A stretch of 64,000 bases of DNA from an uncultured Prevotellaceae bacterium (GTDB lineage: Bacteria > Bacteroidota > Bacteroidia > Bacteroidales > Bacteroidaceae), in NCBI GenBank assembly GCA_902800435.1, contig CADCEQ010000013.1, forward strand, positions 1 to 64,000, in the 5' to 3' direction. Made by a program: the position numbers and the translations under genes. Positions 43,418 to 52,580 of the stretch are shown here, one piece after another (positions within the stretch are counted from its first letter, which is position 1; every line of letters begins with the position of its first letter). The notes beneath the pieces are model-generated. The model did no database searches. It was not told the DNA's origin and saw only the letters and a list, made by a program, of their open reading frames with translations.

Positions 43418-43597
43418 TATATTGCAATATTGCATTGCAAATGATTTTGAGTGGAGGTGCGGAGAGAATGAGAGAAGGTAAGAATTGGTATAAGTATCTA
43501 TATATTAATAAGTTATATTATTATTTACTATTATCTTATACATTTTTACCTTCTCTCACTTCCGTGAAAATGAAATGAAATGCAATATTGCAATATA
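43418..43597. mobile_element. MITE-like 180-bp inverted-repeat element
   Basis: The ends are a perfect 19-bp inverted repeat (TATATTGCAATATTGCATT and its complement at 43579-43597). The similarity extends inward: AATGAGAGAAGGTAAGAA...TATAAG on the left (about 43467-43497) mirrors CTTATAC...TTACCTTCTCTCACTT on the right (about 43534-43562). The centre is an AT-rich spacer without a gene. It lies between the convergent genes ending at 43315 and 43605. The 100 nt before it hold GGCGGTAAACG-type GC-rich repeats. It could be a non-autonomous mobile element or a large bidirectional transcription stop. Confidence 0.55.
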
Positions 43598-43604
43598 AGG
43601 TTAG

Positions 43605-46100
43605 TTATTTCCCCGACTCGTACTTCTCGCGCATCTTCTTGACGCGCAGGAGCAGGTTCTTGTAATGCTGGGCGTTGATGCCACTGGCCTGCTGGGCTTT
43701 CAGGTAGCCCTCCACCTTGTCTAAGTGCTGCTCGAAATAGAGGATGGCATCCGAGCGCTGGGCAGTGGAGTTGTTTGAGTTGAGTGCCGTGTCGATAAAG
43801 TCGACGTATGCTCGCTGCTGGAAGCGGCGGAAGTTGTTCTGCAGTTCGTCCTTCGCAGTCAGGGGCTTCCAGACCATTGCGAAGATATCGTTCAGATACT
43901 CCTCAACGGGATAGGCCTCCGGCCACTGCATCTGGGCGCTGTGCAGGTTCATGATGGCACCGGGAGAAAGCAGCATGGCAATGACGGTCTGCTGACGGCT
44001 GCGAATCTCGTCGATATAGTCGACACCGAGCTTGGTGATGACACTCTCGGGATAGAGCCACATCGGCGCCTCCATCACGTTGCGGTCAATCCACTGCAGG
44101 GCTTCCTTCTGCAGTTCGCGGGGCACGACGTCGTTGGGCTTCTGGCCAGGGGCATTGTTGACGTACTTGCTGAAGAGATACTTCTGCACATGGTTCACGT
44201 AGCGCTGGTACTGGGCGCGGGCAGCACGGTGAATCTCGTTCAGGTGCTCATATTCGCCGTCGGGCTGGGCCGTCCACTTCTCGATGTTCTGCATCACGCG
44301 GCGCAGGTTCTTCAGACCATACTCGTTGGCCTTCATCTGGTTGTCGCCAAGGTCCTCGGTCTGCGAGCGGGGATCCTGTCCGTGACCCTCGTCGCCGCAC
44401 CACCAGAGCCGGCGGTTGCCCTCCAGGGCTTTCGAGGTCTCAGTGCGCAGGGCTTTCTTCTCGGTGGCGGGATCCTTGAACTCCGGACGGTACTGGTAGC
44501 CCCACTTGATGGCCCACTTGTCGTAGTCGTTGATGCGGGGGAAGAGTCCCTTCTCCGAGATGTTGTCCTCGGGCTGGGCTACGTAGTTGAAGCGGGCGTA
44601 GTCCATGATGCTGCTGGTGTGGCCGTGGGCCTCGACCCAGGCCTTGTCGCGCAGTTTTTCGACGGGCGTGGCCTGCGAGGCAATCATGTTGTGGCGCAGA
44701 CCGAGCGAGTGGCCCACCTCATGGCTGGAGACGAAGCGGATGAGCTCGCCCATCAGCTCGTCGGGGAAGTCCATTGTCTGGGCGCGCTTGTCGAGCGGGC
44801 CGCACTGTATCATATACCACTTCTTGACGAGGTTCATTACGTTGTGATACCAGCATACGTGGGCCTCGATAATCTCACCCGAGCGGGGGTCGACGATGCG
44901 CGGGCCGTAGGCGTTCTCGGTCTCCGACGGCAGGTAGCGTATCATCGAGAAGCGGGCATCGTCGACCGACATGGTCGAGTCGTTCGTGGGCCATTCCTTG
45001 CCCACGATGGCGTTCTTGAAGCCGGCAGCCTCGAAGGCGCTGTTCCAGTCGTTGATACCGGCAATGAGGTACTTCACCCACTTCTTCGGCGTGGCCGGGT
45101 CAATGTAATAGACAATCTGCTTCTTCGGCTCCACCAGCTTGCCGGCCTTGTAGGCCACGGGGTCCTTCGGCTCCAGGCGGTAGCGCATGACGATGGTCTC
45201 GTGGTTGGTGGTCTGCTGCTCGTCGCTGAACTCGGTGATGCGGTTGTTGAAGTAGCCTACGCGCTCGTCGCCGAAGCGGGGCCGCATGGGCTCCTCAGGC
45301 AGCAGCACGATGCTGGTGTTCAGCGACAGCGTGGCCGAGCCGGTCTGTGAGGCAGGCGTGCCCCCTGCGTTCATGCCGTAGGTGCGCAGCGACTGTATCT
45401 CGATGTTGATGGGGTAGGTCTTGATGCTGTCGATGAACGTGCGGTCGGCCACCACGCCGCCGAGGCTCAGCGACGTGCGGTCGTTGTTGGTGAAGCTTGT
45501 CACCTTGTTGTCGCCCATAATCCACTTCGTCACATTGATGAGCTGGGCCTTGGTCTTGGGATTGCGGCCGATGACCTCGAACTTCTGGATGATGGGGTCG
45601 ACGGTCGACTGCTTCAGCGAGATGGCTATGCGGTCTTCGGGCTTGGCGAAGCTCGACTGTACGTACTCACGCAGGAAGAGCGCCTTGTCGTTGTACTGTT
45701 CCAGATAGATGGCCGAGCGGTTCACCTCCTCACCGCTGAACATCCTGAAGCCCTGCGGCACGCTGGTGAAGCGGGTCACCGCCAGCAGCATCTTGCCCAG
45801 CAGCTCGTCGGGCACCTCCAGATACCAGTCGTCCTTGATGTGGCGCACGGTGAAGAGGCCCTCGCGCACCGAGCCGCCCTCCTTCACAATCTTGTGGTAA
45901 GGGTCGCTGTGGTCCTTGACGGTGGTGTCTTCGCAGCACTCGTGCTTCTTCTCAGCTTGTTTCTCTACTTTGACGGAGTCTGTCTTATGGCTGATGGTGT
46001 CCGTCTTCAACGTGTCTGCCTGAATAGCGGCAAAGGCGGCACTCTGCCCACAAACGAGCATCAGTGCTGCTAAGGCAATGGTCTTGGCTGTCATATTCAT
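43605..46100 (-). CDS. Exported zinc-dependent metalloprotease (DUF5117/DUF4953 type)
   Basis: 831 residues with a signal peptide (MNMTAKTIALAALMLVCGQSAAFAA). The N-terminal part holds DUF5117/5118-like blocks (KIVKEGGSVREGLFTVRHIKDDWYLEVPDELLGKMLLAVTRFTSVP). The central metzincin-like site HEVGHSLGLRHNM is at residues 460-472 (extended HExxHxxGxxH with three zinc His). A downstream TSSIMDYARFNYVAQPEDN supplies the Met-turn-like motif. The C-terminal part is helical. It acts in the periplasm or outside; substrates are not known. The ATG at 46100 is 5 nt from the G of its -7 box, predicting a leaderless mRNA; a second ATG two codons later is an alternative. Confidence 0.88.
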   Translation of the reverse strand: MNMTAKTIALAALMLVCGQSAAFAAIQADTLKTDTISHKTDSVKVEKQAEKKHECCEDTTVKDHSDPYHKIVKEGGSVREGLFTVRHIKDDWYLEVPDELLGKMLLAVTRFTSVPQGFRMFSGEEVNRSAIYLEQYNDKALFLREYVQSSFAKPEDRIAISLKQSTVDPIIQKFEVIGRNPKTKAQLINVTKWIMGDNKVTSFTNNDRTSLSLGGVVADRTFIDSIKTYPINIEIQSLRTYGMNAGGTPASQTGSATLSLNTSIVLLPEEPMRPRFGDERVGYFNNRITEFSDEQQTTNHETIVMRYRLEPKDPVAYKAGKLVEPKKQIVYYIDPATPKKWVKYLIAGINDWNSAFEAAGFKNAIVGKEWPTNDSTMSVDDARFSMIRYLPSETENAYGPRIVDPRSGEIIEAHVCWYHNVMNLVKKWYMIQCGPLDKRAQTMDFPDELMGELIRFVSSHEVGHSLGLRHNMIASQATPVEKLRDKAWVEAHGHTSSIMDYARFNYVAQPEDNISEKGLFPRINDYDKWAIKWGYQYRPEFKDPATEKKALRTETSKALEGNRRLWWCGDEGHGQDPRSQTEDLGDNQMKANEYGLKNLRRVMQNIEKWTAQPDGEYEHLNEIHRAARAQYQRYVNHVQKYLFSKYVNNAPGQKPNDVVPRELQKEALQWIDRNVMEAPMWLYPESVITKLGVDYIDEIRSRQQTVIAMLLSPGAIMNLHSAQMQWPEAYPVEEYLNDIFAMVWKPLTAKDELQNNFRRFQQRAYVDFIDTALNSNNSTAQRSDAILYFEQHLDKVEGYLKAQQASGINAQHYKNLLLRVKKMREKYESGK

Positions 46101-46103
46101 GCT

Positions 46104-46112
46104 GCAAAGTTA
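46104..46112 (-). promoter_or_regulatory. -7 box of the DUF5117 protease gene, abutting the start codon
   Basis: Minus-strand TAACTTTGC. The G at 46105 is 5 nt from the A of the ATG at 46100. A TTG lies about 22 nt upstream as a possible -33 element. Confidence 0.65.
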
Positions 46113-46170
46113 CAACAAAAAAACAATAATCGGACAAGGCGTGTGAATAATTATGCTTATTTTACACTTC

Positions 46171-47355
46171 CTACAAATGCTTTTGGAAAAAACGGAGAAC
46201 ACGCTCCTGGGCTTTCACGGGGCAGCTGTGGGGCATGTCCCAGATTTCCGTCTCCAAACGGTCGTCGGCTCCCTGTGAGCGCCAAACGTCGTGCATGATG
46301 CCAAAGGCTTTCTCGACGCCGGCAACGGGGAAGAGCTTGTCCTGCGAACCGTTGATGAAGAGCATGGCCTTGGGACAGGCTATCGAGGCCACATGCGGAT
46401 AGTCGAGCCAGCGGCGCAGGCCGGGGAAGCAGTTGGCAAAGCCGCCATTCTCGGTGCGGCTGTACTTGAACGACATCTGTTCGTCGGTGGTGACCATCCA
46501 ACAGATAGAGGCTCCAGCTTTGATGCGGTCGCTTAGTGCCGAGAGCATCCAGGCGCGGTAGGCGCCCATCGAGCAGCCCATGCAGCCGATTCGGTTAGGG
46601 TCGACCTCGGGCATCTGGGCCAGGAACTCCGTACCGCTGATGTCGTCGTAGGTCATATAGGCTGAGAGGTCGATGCCGTACATCATCATGTTGCCGGCAA
46701 TCATGTCGTAGCGGTCACGGCGCGGCCCTTCCTCCTGACCGCGCTCACCCCACATCGGGGCGTCGGAAGAGAAAACCACATAGCCGTTGCGGGCTAAGTA
46801 GTCGCCAACAAACTGACCTTCATAGAGGTTGGCGGCCCATTCGTCGGCATCCTTGATGACGGTGGAGTCCTCGCAGGCCAGCGGGCGAATCATCTTCTCT
46901 TTACCTATAAAAAGGTGGGCGCCGTGGTCGTGCAAGGCGTTGACGGCGGGGAACGGTCCCTTGCCGTCGGGGATGAGCACATAGGCCGGAACGGTGTAGT
47001 AGCGCGATAGGCGGATTTCTATCTTGCGGGCTCGGTAGCCGTCGCGCTGCTCCTCGGCGATAATCGTGAAGGGTGAAGGGTGATGGGTGAAGGGAGGCGG
47101 CGGAGTGAGCATGCAGTCGAAGACTTTCTGGCGGGCGGCCCGGCGCCATTCAGCAAAGTCGGTGATGGGGCTGTTGCCCCAGGCCATAGGGTAGGTGAGG
47201 TCTTTCAGCAGCGAGTCGGCATAGATGGGCAGGTTGCGCTTGAACTCAAACTTCGCACGCTTCTGCGCCGTAGCGCAAAAGCTGAAAAGCGTCAACCCAA
47301 TGAGAGTCAGCAGAACGTCCCTCCTTTGGAAGGGGTGGGGGAGGCTCCATTTCAT
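46171..47355 (-). CDS. Exported alpha/beta hydrolase (dienelactone/acetyl-xylan-esterase-like)
   Basis: 394 residues with an N-terminal signal (LLTLIGLTLFSFCATAQ). The hydrolase triad is visible: Ser in GCMGCSMGAYRAW, Asp in FINGSQDKLFP and His in WDMPHSCP; PAVNALHDHGAH forms the oxyanion region. It resembles the large dienelactone-hydrolase/abhydrolase_7 family that often deacetylates plant sugars; the substrate is not determined. The start ATG overlaps the stop of the MerR gene by 4 nt, so the two are coupled. Residues about 87-98 (PPPFTHHPSPFT) come from a translated CCCTTCACC repeat at about 47067-47098, an insertion between two conserved blocks. Confidence 0.82.
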   Translation of the reverse strand: MKWSLPHPFQRRDVLLTLIGLTLFSFCATAQKRAKFEFKRNLPIYADSLLKDLTYPMAWGNSPITDFAEWRRAARQKVFDCMLTPPPPFTHHPSPFTIIAEEQRDGYRARKIEIRLSRYYTVPAYVLIPDGKGPFPAVNALHDHGAHLFIGKEKMIRPLACEDSTVIKDADEWAANLYEGQFVGDYLARNGYVVFSSDAPMWGERGQEEGPRRDRYDMIAGNMMMYGIDLSAYMTYDDISGTEFLAQMPEVDPNRIGCMGCSMGAYRAWMLSALSDRIKAGASICWMVTTDEQMSFKYSRTENGGFANCFPGLRRWLDYPHVASIACPKAMLFINGSQDKLFPVAGVEKAFGIMHDVWRSQGADDRLETEIWDMPHSCPVKAQERVLRFFQKHL

Positions 47356-47702
47356 TGCAGGAAGTCCATTTGCCGACGCAATGCCTGCAGTTCATTGCGC
47401 ACGCCGATGAGACGGCTGAGCACGTCGGCAGTCTTGTCGGCACCCTGCCGGTTGTTGTTGATAATCTTCTTGGCGGCAGCCAGTTTGAAGCCGCGCACCT
47501 TCACCAGGTTGTGGATGAGCTTGATCTGCTCGATGTCCTTTTCCTGATACTGGCGCACCTTGGCCGGCCCCGTCGTCTTCGGTTTCAGCATAGGGAACTC
47601 CGTCTCCCAGTAGCGCAGGGTGCTCTCGTTAAGGCCGAATTGCTCGGCCACTTCCTTAATACTGTAGTACAGTTTCTGTGGTTTGTATTCGTTCAGTGCC
47701 AT
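47352..47702 (-). CDS. MerR-family transcriptional regulator
   Basis: 116 residues from the ATG at 47702. The frame can be extended to a TTG at 47723, but that lies in the -7 box. The winged-helix DNA-binding part is YYSIKEVAEQFGLNESTLRYWETEFPMLKP...RQYQEKDIEQIKLIHNLVKVRGFKLAAAKKII, a classic MerR pattern. A short coiled coil (VLSRLIGVRNELQALRRQMDFL) for dimerisation follows. There is no effector domain and no Cys pair, so it is not a metal sensor of the classical type. It overlaps the hydrolase gene by 4 nt and may regulate this operon. Confidence 0.88.
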   Translation of the reverse strand: MALNEYKPQKLYYSIKEVAEQFGLNESTLRYWETEFPMLKPKTTGPAKVRQYQEKDIEQIKLIHNLVKVRGFKLAAAKKIINNNRQGADKTADVLSRLIGVRNELQALRRQMDFLQ

Positions 47703-47719
47703 AACATTAGAATTTTGCT

Positions 47720-47728
47720 GCAAAGATA
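47720..47728 (-). promoter_or_regulatory. -7 box of the MerR gene
   Basis: Minus-strand TATCTTTGC with its G 19 nt before the ATG at 47702. It diverges from the alaS promoter 45 nt away. Confidence 0.65.
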
Positions 47729-47772
47729 CAAAAAAGTTAAGAGTTAAGAACTAAAAACTAAGAGTTTTTTTG

Positions 47773-47781
47773 TACCTTTGC
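47773..47781 (+). promoter_or_regulatory. -7 box of alaS
   Basis: Plus-strand TACCTTTGC, 29 nt before the ATG at 47811. Confidence 0.65.
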
Positions 47782-47810
47782 ACCCAAATTCGTAAAAAGT
47801 ACTTTTTAAC

Positions 47811-50432
47811 ATGATGACAGCAAAAGAGATTCGCGACTCGTTCAAGCAGTTCTTCGAGTCGAAACAGCACGCAATCGTACCGTCGGCCCCGATGGTTGTC
47901 AAGGATGACCCCACGCTGATGTTTACGAACGCAGGTATGAACCAGTGGAAGGATATAATATTAGGTACGCGCGACCCGGAACCGCGCCGCCGTGCCGATA
48001 CTCAGAAGTGCCTCCGCGTGAGCGGTAAGCACAACGACCTGGAGGAGGTGGGACACGACACGTACCACCACACCATGTTCGAGATGCTCGGCAACTGGTC
48101 GTTTGGCGACTACTTCAAGGAGGGTGCCATCGACATGGCCTGGGAGTATCTGGTCGACGTGCTGAAGCTGAACCCCGACGACCTGTATGTCACCGTCTTC
48201 GAGGGTGACCCGAAGGAGGGACTGGAGCGCGACGACGAGGCTGCCGGCTACTGGCTGAAGCACGTGCCCGCCGACCACATCATCAACGGCAACAAGCACG
48301 ACAACTTTTGGGAGATGGGCGACACGGGTCCCTGCGGTCCCTGTTCGGAAATCCATGTTGACTCGCGTCCTGAGGAGGAAAAGAAGAACGGCAAGCCCGG
48401 CCGTGAACTGGTGAATCAGGACGACCCGCAGGTCATCGAGATATGGAACCTCGTGTTCATGCAGTTCAACCGCAAGGCCGACGGCTCATTAGAGAAACTG
48501 TCGATGAACGTCATCGACACCGGTATGGGCTTCGAGCGCTTGGTGCGCATGCTGCAGGGCAAGCACTCCAACTATGATACCGACATCTTCCAGCCCATCA
48601 TCAAGGCTGAGGAGCAGATTAGCGGTTTGAAGTACGGCGTGAAAGAGGAAATTGATGTCGCTATGCGCGTCTGCGCCGACCACTTGCGTGCCGTCGCCTT
48701 CTCGATTGCCGACGGTCAGCTGCCGTCGAATGCCAAGGCCGGCTACGTCATCCGCCGCATCCTGCGCCGTGCCGTGCGCTATGCCTACACGTTCCTCGAT
48801 CAAAAAGAGAGTTTCCTCTATAAACTGCTGCCGACGCTCGTCGAGGAGATGGGCGACGCCTTCCCCGAGTTGAAGGCCCAGCAGACGCTTATTGCCAAGG
48901 TCATGAAGGAGGAGGAAGATGCCTTCCTGCGCACCCTCGACAAGGGTATCTCGCTGCTGGAGAAGGAGTTGAGTAGTAAGGAGTTGGGTAGTAAGGAACT
49001 TGACGGTACCGTCGCTTTCCGCCTGTTCGACACCTACGGCTTCCCCCTCGACCTGACGGAGCTCATCTGTCGCGAGAACGGCTTCACGGTGAACGAGGAG
49101 CAGTTCAACGTCGAGATGCAGAAACAGAAGGAGCGTGCTCGTAATGCTGCCGCAGTCGAGAACAGCGACTGGACGGAACTGGCTCCTGGTGAGCAGCAGT
49201 TCGTCGGCTACGACTATACCGAATACACCTGCCACATCCTGCGCTACCGCAAGGTGACGCAGAAGAAGAACGAGTTCTATGAGCTGGTCCTCGACTACAC
49301 GCCGTTCTACGGCGAGATGGGCGGCCAGGTCGGCGACCAGGGCGTGCTCGTGTCAGAGAACGAGACCATCAACATCATCGACTCCAAGCGCGAGAACGGT
49401 CAGACTGTCCACATCGTGAAGCAGTTGCCGAAAGACCCGACGGCAGAGTTCATGGCCTGCGTCGATACCGACAAGCGCGACGCCTCGGCAGCCAACCACA
49501 CCGCTACCCACCTGCTGGACTATGCGCTGAAGCAGGTGCTTGGCGACCACGTCGAACAGAAGGGCTCATTCGTCAGCCCCGACACACTGCGCTTCGACTT
49601 CTCGCACTTCGAGAAGGTCAGCGACGAGCAGCTTCGCGAGGTGGAGCGCATGGTCAACGACATGATTCGTCAGGACCTGCCGCGCGACGAGCACCGCGAC
49701 GTGCCCATGGAAGAGGCTAAGAAGATGGGCGCCATAGCCCTGTTCGGCGAGAAGTACGGCGACGCCGTCCGCGTCATGCGCTTCGGTCCGTCGTGCGAGT
49801 TGTGCGGTGGTATCCATACCACCTCGACCGGCCGCATCGGTTTCTTCAAGATTGTCAGCGAGGCCAGCGTTGCCGCCGGCATCCGCCGCATCGAGGCCAA
49901 GACTGGCCGCGAGTGTGAAGAGCTGCTCTACAACATCGAGGACACGCTGAAGATCGTCAAGTCGTTCTTCAACAACGCCAAGGACCTGCAGGGCGTCATC
50001 CAGAAATACATCGAGGAGCACGACCACATGAAGAAGGAGATTGAGGCGTTCCAGGCTCAGGCCGTGGAGCGTGCTGCCAAGCAGCTGGTTGAGAAGGCCC
50101 GCAACGTGAACGGCGTGAAGGTCGTCACGGCCGTTCTGCCTATGGAGCCTGCTGCCGCCAAGGACCTTGCCTTCAAGATCCGTGCCTCTGTCGAGGGCTC
50201 GCTGCTCTGTGTGCTCGGCACGAAGTATCAGGACAAGCCGCAGCTCAGCATCATGATGAGCGACGACATGGTCAGCGACCACGGCCTGAACGCCGGACAG
50301 CTGGTGCGCGAGGCCGCCAAGCTCATTCAGGGTGGTGGCGGCGGTCAGCCCCACTTCGCCCAGGCCGGCGGTAAGAACGCCGACGGGCTGTCGGCAGCAG
50401 TCGACAAAGTTATAGAATTAGCGAAGTTATAA
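47811..50432 (+). CDS. alaS: Alanine-tRNA ligase
   Basis: 873 residues, usual length. It charges tRNA-Ala. The class II core has [12 protein letters not shown] (as [12 protein letters not shown]), [22 protein letters not shown] and [12 protein letters not shown]. The editing domain has [17 protein letters not shown] and the zinc motif [13 protein letters not shown]. The C-Ala domain ends in [16 protein letters not shown]. The start can be ATG 47811 or the next codon. Residues about 385-399 ([15 protein letters not shown]) are coded by three 15-bp repeats at 48963-49007, in a loop before the conserved [11 protein letters not shown] block. A bidirectional terminator follows directly. Confidence 0.96.
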   Translation: MMTAKEIRDSFKQFFESKQHAIVPSAPMVVKDDPTLMFTNAGMNQWKDIILGTRDPEPRRRADTQKCLRVSGKHNDLEEVGHDTYHHTMFEMLGNWSFGDYFKEGAIDMAWEYLVDVLKLNPDDLYVTVFEGDPKEGLERDDEAAGYWLKHVPADHIINGNKHDNFWEMGDTGPCGPCSEIHVDSRPEEEKKNGKPGRELVNQDDPQVIEIWNLVFMQFNRKADGSLEKLSMNVIDTGMGFERLVRMLQGKHSNYDTDIFQPIIKAEEQISGLKYGVKEEIDVAMRVCADHLRAVAFSIADGQLPSNAKAGYVIRRILRRAVRYAYTFLDQKESFLYKLLPTLVEEMGDAFPELKAQQTLIAKVMKEEEDAFLRTLDKGISLLEKELSSKELGSKELDGTVAFRLFDTYGFPLDLTELICRENGFTVNEEQFNVEMQKQKERARNAAAVENSDWTELAPGEQQFVGYDYTEYTCHILRYRKVTQKKNEFYELVLDYTPFYGEMGGQVGDQGVLVSENETINIIDSKRENGQTVHIVKQLPKDPTAEFMACVDTDKRDASAANHTATHLLDYALKQVLGDHVEQKGSFVSPDTLRFDFSHFEKVSDEQLREVERMVNDMIRQDLPRDEHRDVPMEEAKKMGAIALFGEKYGDAVRVMRFGPSCELCGGIHTTSTGRIGFFKIVSEASVAAGIRRIEAKTGRECEELLYNIEDTLKIVKSFFNNAKDLQGVIQKYIEEHDHMKKEIEAFQAQAVERAAKQLVEKARNVNGVKVVTAVLPMEPAAAKDLAFKIRASVEGSLLCVLGTKYQDKPQLSIMMSDDMVSDHGLNAGQLVREAAKLIQGGGGGQPHFAQAGGKNADGLSAAVDKVIELAKL
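48963..49007 (+). repeat. Three in-frame 15-bp repeats in alaS
   Basis: AAGGAGTTGAGTAGT, AAGGAGTTGGGTAGT and a degenerate AAGGAACTTGACGGT code [15 protein letters not shown]. The copies are nearly identical at DNA level, pointing to recent duplication inside an essential gene. Confidence 0.85.
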
Positions 50433-50470
50433 ACAGAAAGGCTGACTTTAGAGGTCAGCCTTTCTGTTTA
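50431..50470. terminator. Bidirectional terminator of alaS and the BASS transporter
   Basis: AAACAGAAAGGCTGAC and GTCAGCCTTTCTGTTT form a 16-bp stem with a 7-nt loop. It has A/T runs on both sides and so stops both convergent genes. The right arm is also the last codons and stop of the transporter gene. Confidence 0.92.
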
Positions 50471-51447
50471 TATTGCCAGATCTCAATCGAGTTGATGATG
50501 TTCTGCCAGAGCACGTAGCAGCCGGCTCCGATGGAGGCCACGGGACTGAGGTACATATAGGCCACCCAGATGCTTAGGCCGGTGTTTTTCTGGAACAGGG
50601 CCTGGCCGGCGTTCACCTCAATTCCCGACGTACCGTCGCCTACCCGTTGCCTTTCGCCTAGCCACCGCCCGACGCCACGGCCTATGATAAACTGTACGAA
50701 GCAGAGCACCAGCGTAGCAACGGCTATCAGGAGCAGCAATGAGACGGAAGACTGACTGTGGATAATGTTCTTCACGGTGATGCCCGTGGTGATGCTCAGC
50801 GAGACGGCCCAGCTGTAGAAACTCAGGTTGGGCTGCGACACCACCCAGCGGCGCAGCGGCTCCACATAGTGCTGGATGAGCCAGCCCAGGGCCAAGGGCA
50901 ACAGCAGCACCATCGACACCTTCTCGAGGATAATGAGCAGGGCCGTGAGGAAGTCGACGTGGACCGTCTGCTCCAGCAGCGGGAACACCACGGGGATAAG
51001 CAGTGCCGACAGGAAGGCAGAGATGAGCGTATAGGTGGTCATCGTTGAGATGTTGCCGCCCAGCTTGCCCACCACGACGGGCGCCGCCGCTGCCGACGGG
51101 CCGATGATGCAGGTGAGCACGGCCTCCCAAAGCAACTTTTGCTGCGGGTCGTCCTCCATATAGAAGATGATGCCGACGTTCAGCGCCACCAACAGCAGCT
51201 GGGCTGCCAAGACACCGAGGTGCCAGCGGTGGAGTCGCATCTGGTGGAAGTCGACCTTACAGAACGTGATGAGTAGCGTCAGGAACACCATCACCGGCAT
51301 CAGCACGTCGAGCACTGGCCCCAGGCGGTCGCCGGCGGCATCTAACTGCGGCACATAGTAGAACACGAGGTAGGCCACCGTGCCTACGGTCATGGCCACG
51401 GGCAGCGTCCAGTCCTTTATGAATCGGATGATGCTTTCTCCTCGCAT
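50455..51447 (-). CDS. Bile acid:sodium symporter (BASS)-family transporter
   Basis: 330 residues with about nine to ten transmembrane helices. The layout and segments such as LMPVMVFLTLLITFCKVDF, CIIGPSAAAAPVVVGKLGGN (helix-breaking motif of the BASS fold) and SLSITTGITVKNII fit the bile acid:sodium symporter superfamily in the inner membrane. The natural substrate may be a small organic anion other than bile salt and cannot be told from sequence. Its start overlaps the end of the phosphopantetheinyl transferase gene by 31 nt, so the two are cotranscribed. Its end is formed by the terminator hairpin shared with alaS. Confidence 0.75.
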   Translation of the reverse strand: MRGESIIRFIKDWTLPVAMTVGTVAYLVFYYVPQLDAAGDRLGPVLDVLMPVMVFLTLLITFCKVDFHQMRLHRWHLGVLAAQLLLVALNVGIIFYMEDDPQQKLLWEAVLTCIIGPSAAAAPVVVGKLGGNISTMTTYTLISAFLSALLIPVVFPLLEQTVHVDFLTALLIILEKVSMVLLLPLALGWLIQHYVEPLRRWVVSQPNLSFYSWAVSLSITTGITVKNIIHSQSSVSLLLLIAVATLVLCFVQFIIGRGVGRWLGERQRVGDGTSGIEVNAGQALFQKNTGLSIWVAYMYLSPVASIGAGCYVLWQNIINSIEIWQYKQKG

Positions 51448-51995
51448 AGTGTGTAGATATAGTTTTTGTCAAGCCGCTCGACAGTCGTAAACTGCCACGA
51501 ACCGCCGTCGAGAGCCGACTTCAGGTCGTTGGTGATGCCCTCGCCCGTCAGCTTCAGGCGGGCCTCCTTCATTGTCCACAGCCGGATAAAGGCCACGTCG
51601 GGGCGCTCGGCAGCGGCTATCAACTGCTGCTCTTTGTCGCTCATCGCATAGCGCACCACGTCCTCCTTATAGCGACGCACCGACTCGACGTCGATGCCCA
51701 CGGGCCGGTCGCTGACGGCGCAGGCCACGGCCTCGCGACAGTGGCTCAGGCTGAAATGAATCTCCGGGTGACCGACGATGAAGGGTTTGCCGTGAGGACC
51801 GTATTCAAACAGCGGGTTCTCCGTCAGTCCGTACTCCTCGCGCAGTGCCTTCTTTAATAAAAGGTACGCGAAGACACACGTCCGCTGGCCCCGCTCAAAC
51901 TTGAAGCGAAGTGCCTGTTCGCGACGCTGCTCACTGATTTCAGGCAGTGCTGCCTGGAGGTCGAAGTCGTCGATATGTTCGTCGATGTACACCAT
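51417..51995 (-). CDS. 4'-phosphopantetheinyl transferase superfamily protein
   Basis: 192 residues, Sfp/AcpT type. It moves 4'-phosphopantetheine from coenzyme A to a Ser of a carrier protein. Motifs: HFSLSHCREAVACAVSDRPVGIDVE (with the Mg2+-binding Asp/Glu in GIDVE) and FIRLWTMKEARLKLTGEGI (W..KEA.LK). The N-terminal subdomain RFKFERGQRTCVFAYLLLKKAL is also present. No polyketide or peptide synthetase gene is in the window, so the partner could be the fatty-acid carrier or an aryl-polyene cluster elsewhere. The leader behind the TATTTTTGC box is only about 4 nt. Confidence 0.88.
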   Translation of the reverse strand: MVYIDEHIDDFDLQAALPEISEQRREQALRFKFERGQRTCVFAYLLLKKALREEYGLTENPLFEYGPHGKPFIVGHPEIHFSLSHCREAVACAVSDRPVGIDVESVRRYKEDVVRYAMSDKEQQLIAAAERPDVAFIRLWTMKEARLKLTGEGITNDLKSALDGGSWQFTTVERLDKNYIYTLCEEKASSDS

Positions 51996-52002
51996 TACGC
52001 CT

Positions 52003-52011
52003 GCAAAAATA
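52003..52011 (-). promoter_or_regulatory. -7 box of the phosphopantetheinyl transferase gene
   Basis: Minus-strand TATTTTTGC with its G 9 nt before the ATG at 51995, giving a very short leader. Confidence 0.6.
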
Positions 52012-52053
52012 CAAAAAAAGCGTTAAATAATTGCGGCTTTACGATTTTTTCCG

Positions 52054-52062
52054 TATTTTTGC
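52054..52062 (+). promoter_or_regulatory. -7 box of the DUF4332 gene
   Basis: Plus-strand TATTTTTGC, 44 nt before the ATG at 52107, divergent from the box at 52003-52011. Confidence 0.6.
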
Positions 52063-52106
52063 GGACAGATTATTGTTTACTAACCTCAAAAAAACAGAAA
52101 AACGTT

Positions 52107-52514
52107 ATGGATTACAAGATTATCGACATCGAAGGCGTAGGTGACGTGTACGCCGAGAAGCTCATTGCAGCAGGTATCAACAAGGCCAGCGAACTGCTCG
52201 AGAAGTGTGCTGCCCCGAAGGGCCGCAAGGAACTGGCTGAGGCCACAGGTATCTCTGAGAAACTCATCCTGAAGTGGGCCAACCACACCGACCTCTACCG
52301 CATCAACGGCGTAGGCCCGCAGTTTGCAGAACTGTTGGAGAAGGCTGGCGTCGACACCGTCAAGGAGTTCCGTCACCGCGTGCCCGAGAACCTGCAGCCG
52401 AAGCTGGAGGAGATCAACGAGCAGTTCCACATCTGCGGTCGTGTGCCCGCTGTCAGCGAGGTACAAAAGATGGTTGACCAGGCCAAGGAACTGGAGCCGA
52501 AGATGACCTACTAA
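52107..52514 (+). CDS. DUF4332-family helix-hairpin-helix protein
   Basis: 135 residues from the ATG at 52107; the frame extends further up but crosses the promoter. Two helix-hairpin-helix pairs are visible: IEGVGDVYAEKLIAAGINKASELLEKCA and INGVGPQFAELLEKAGVDTVKEFRHR, separated by GRKELAEATGISEKLILKWANHTDLYR. This tandem arrangement is DUF4332, thought to bind nucleic acid without sequence preference; the real role is unknown. It is cytoplasmic, with no signal peptide. It is a single-gene unit with its own promoter and a strong terminator behind it, suggesting an abundant small protein. Confidence 0.88.
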   Translation: MDYKIIDIEGVGDVYAEKLIAAGINKASELLEKCAAPKGRKELAEATGISEKLILKWANHTDLYRINGVGPQFAELLEKAGVDTVKEFRHRVPENLQPKLEEINEQFHICGRVPAVSEVQKMVDQAKELEPKMTY

Positions 52515-52528
52515 ACTACCTGACGAAT

Positions 52529-52565
52529 AAAAAGGGGCGCCTCCGTAATGGAAGCGCCCCTTTTT
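52529..52565. terminator. Bidirectional terminator
   Basis: AAAAAGGGGCGC and GCGCCCCTTTTT form a strong stem between the convergent DUF4332 gene and the secreted-protein gene at 52581, with A/T tracts on both sides. Confidence 0.92.
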
Positions 52566-52580
52566 GTTTGCTGTAATTTC

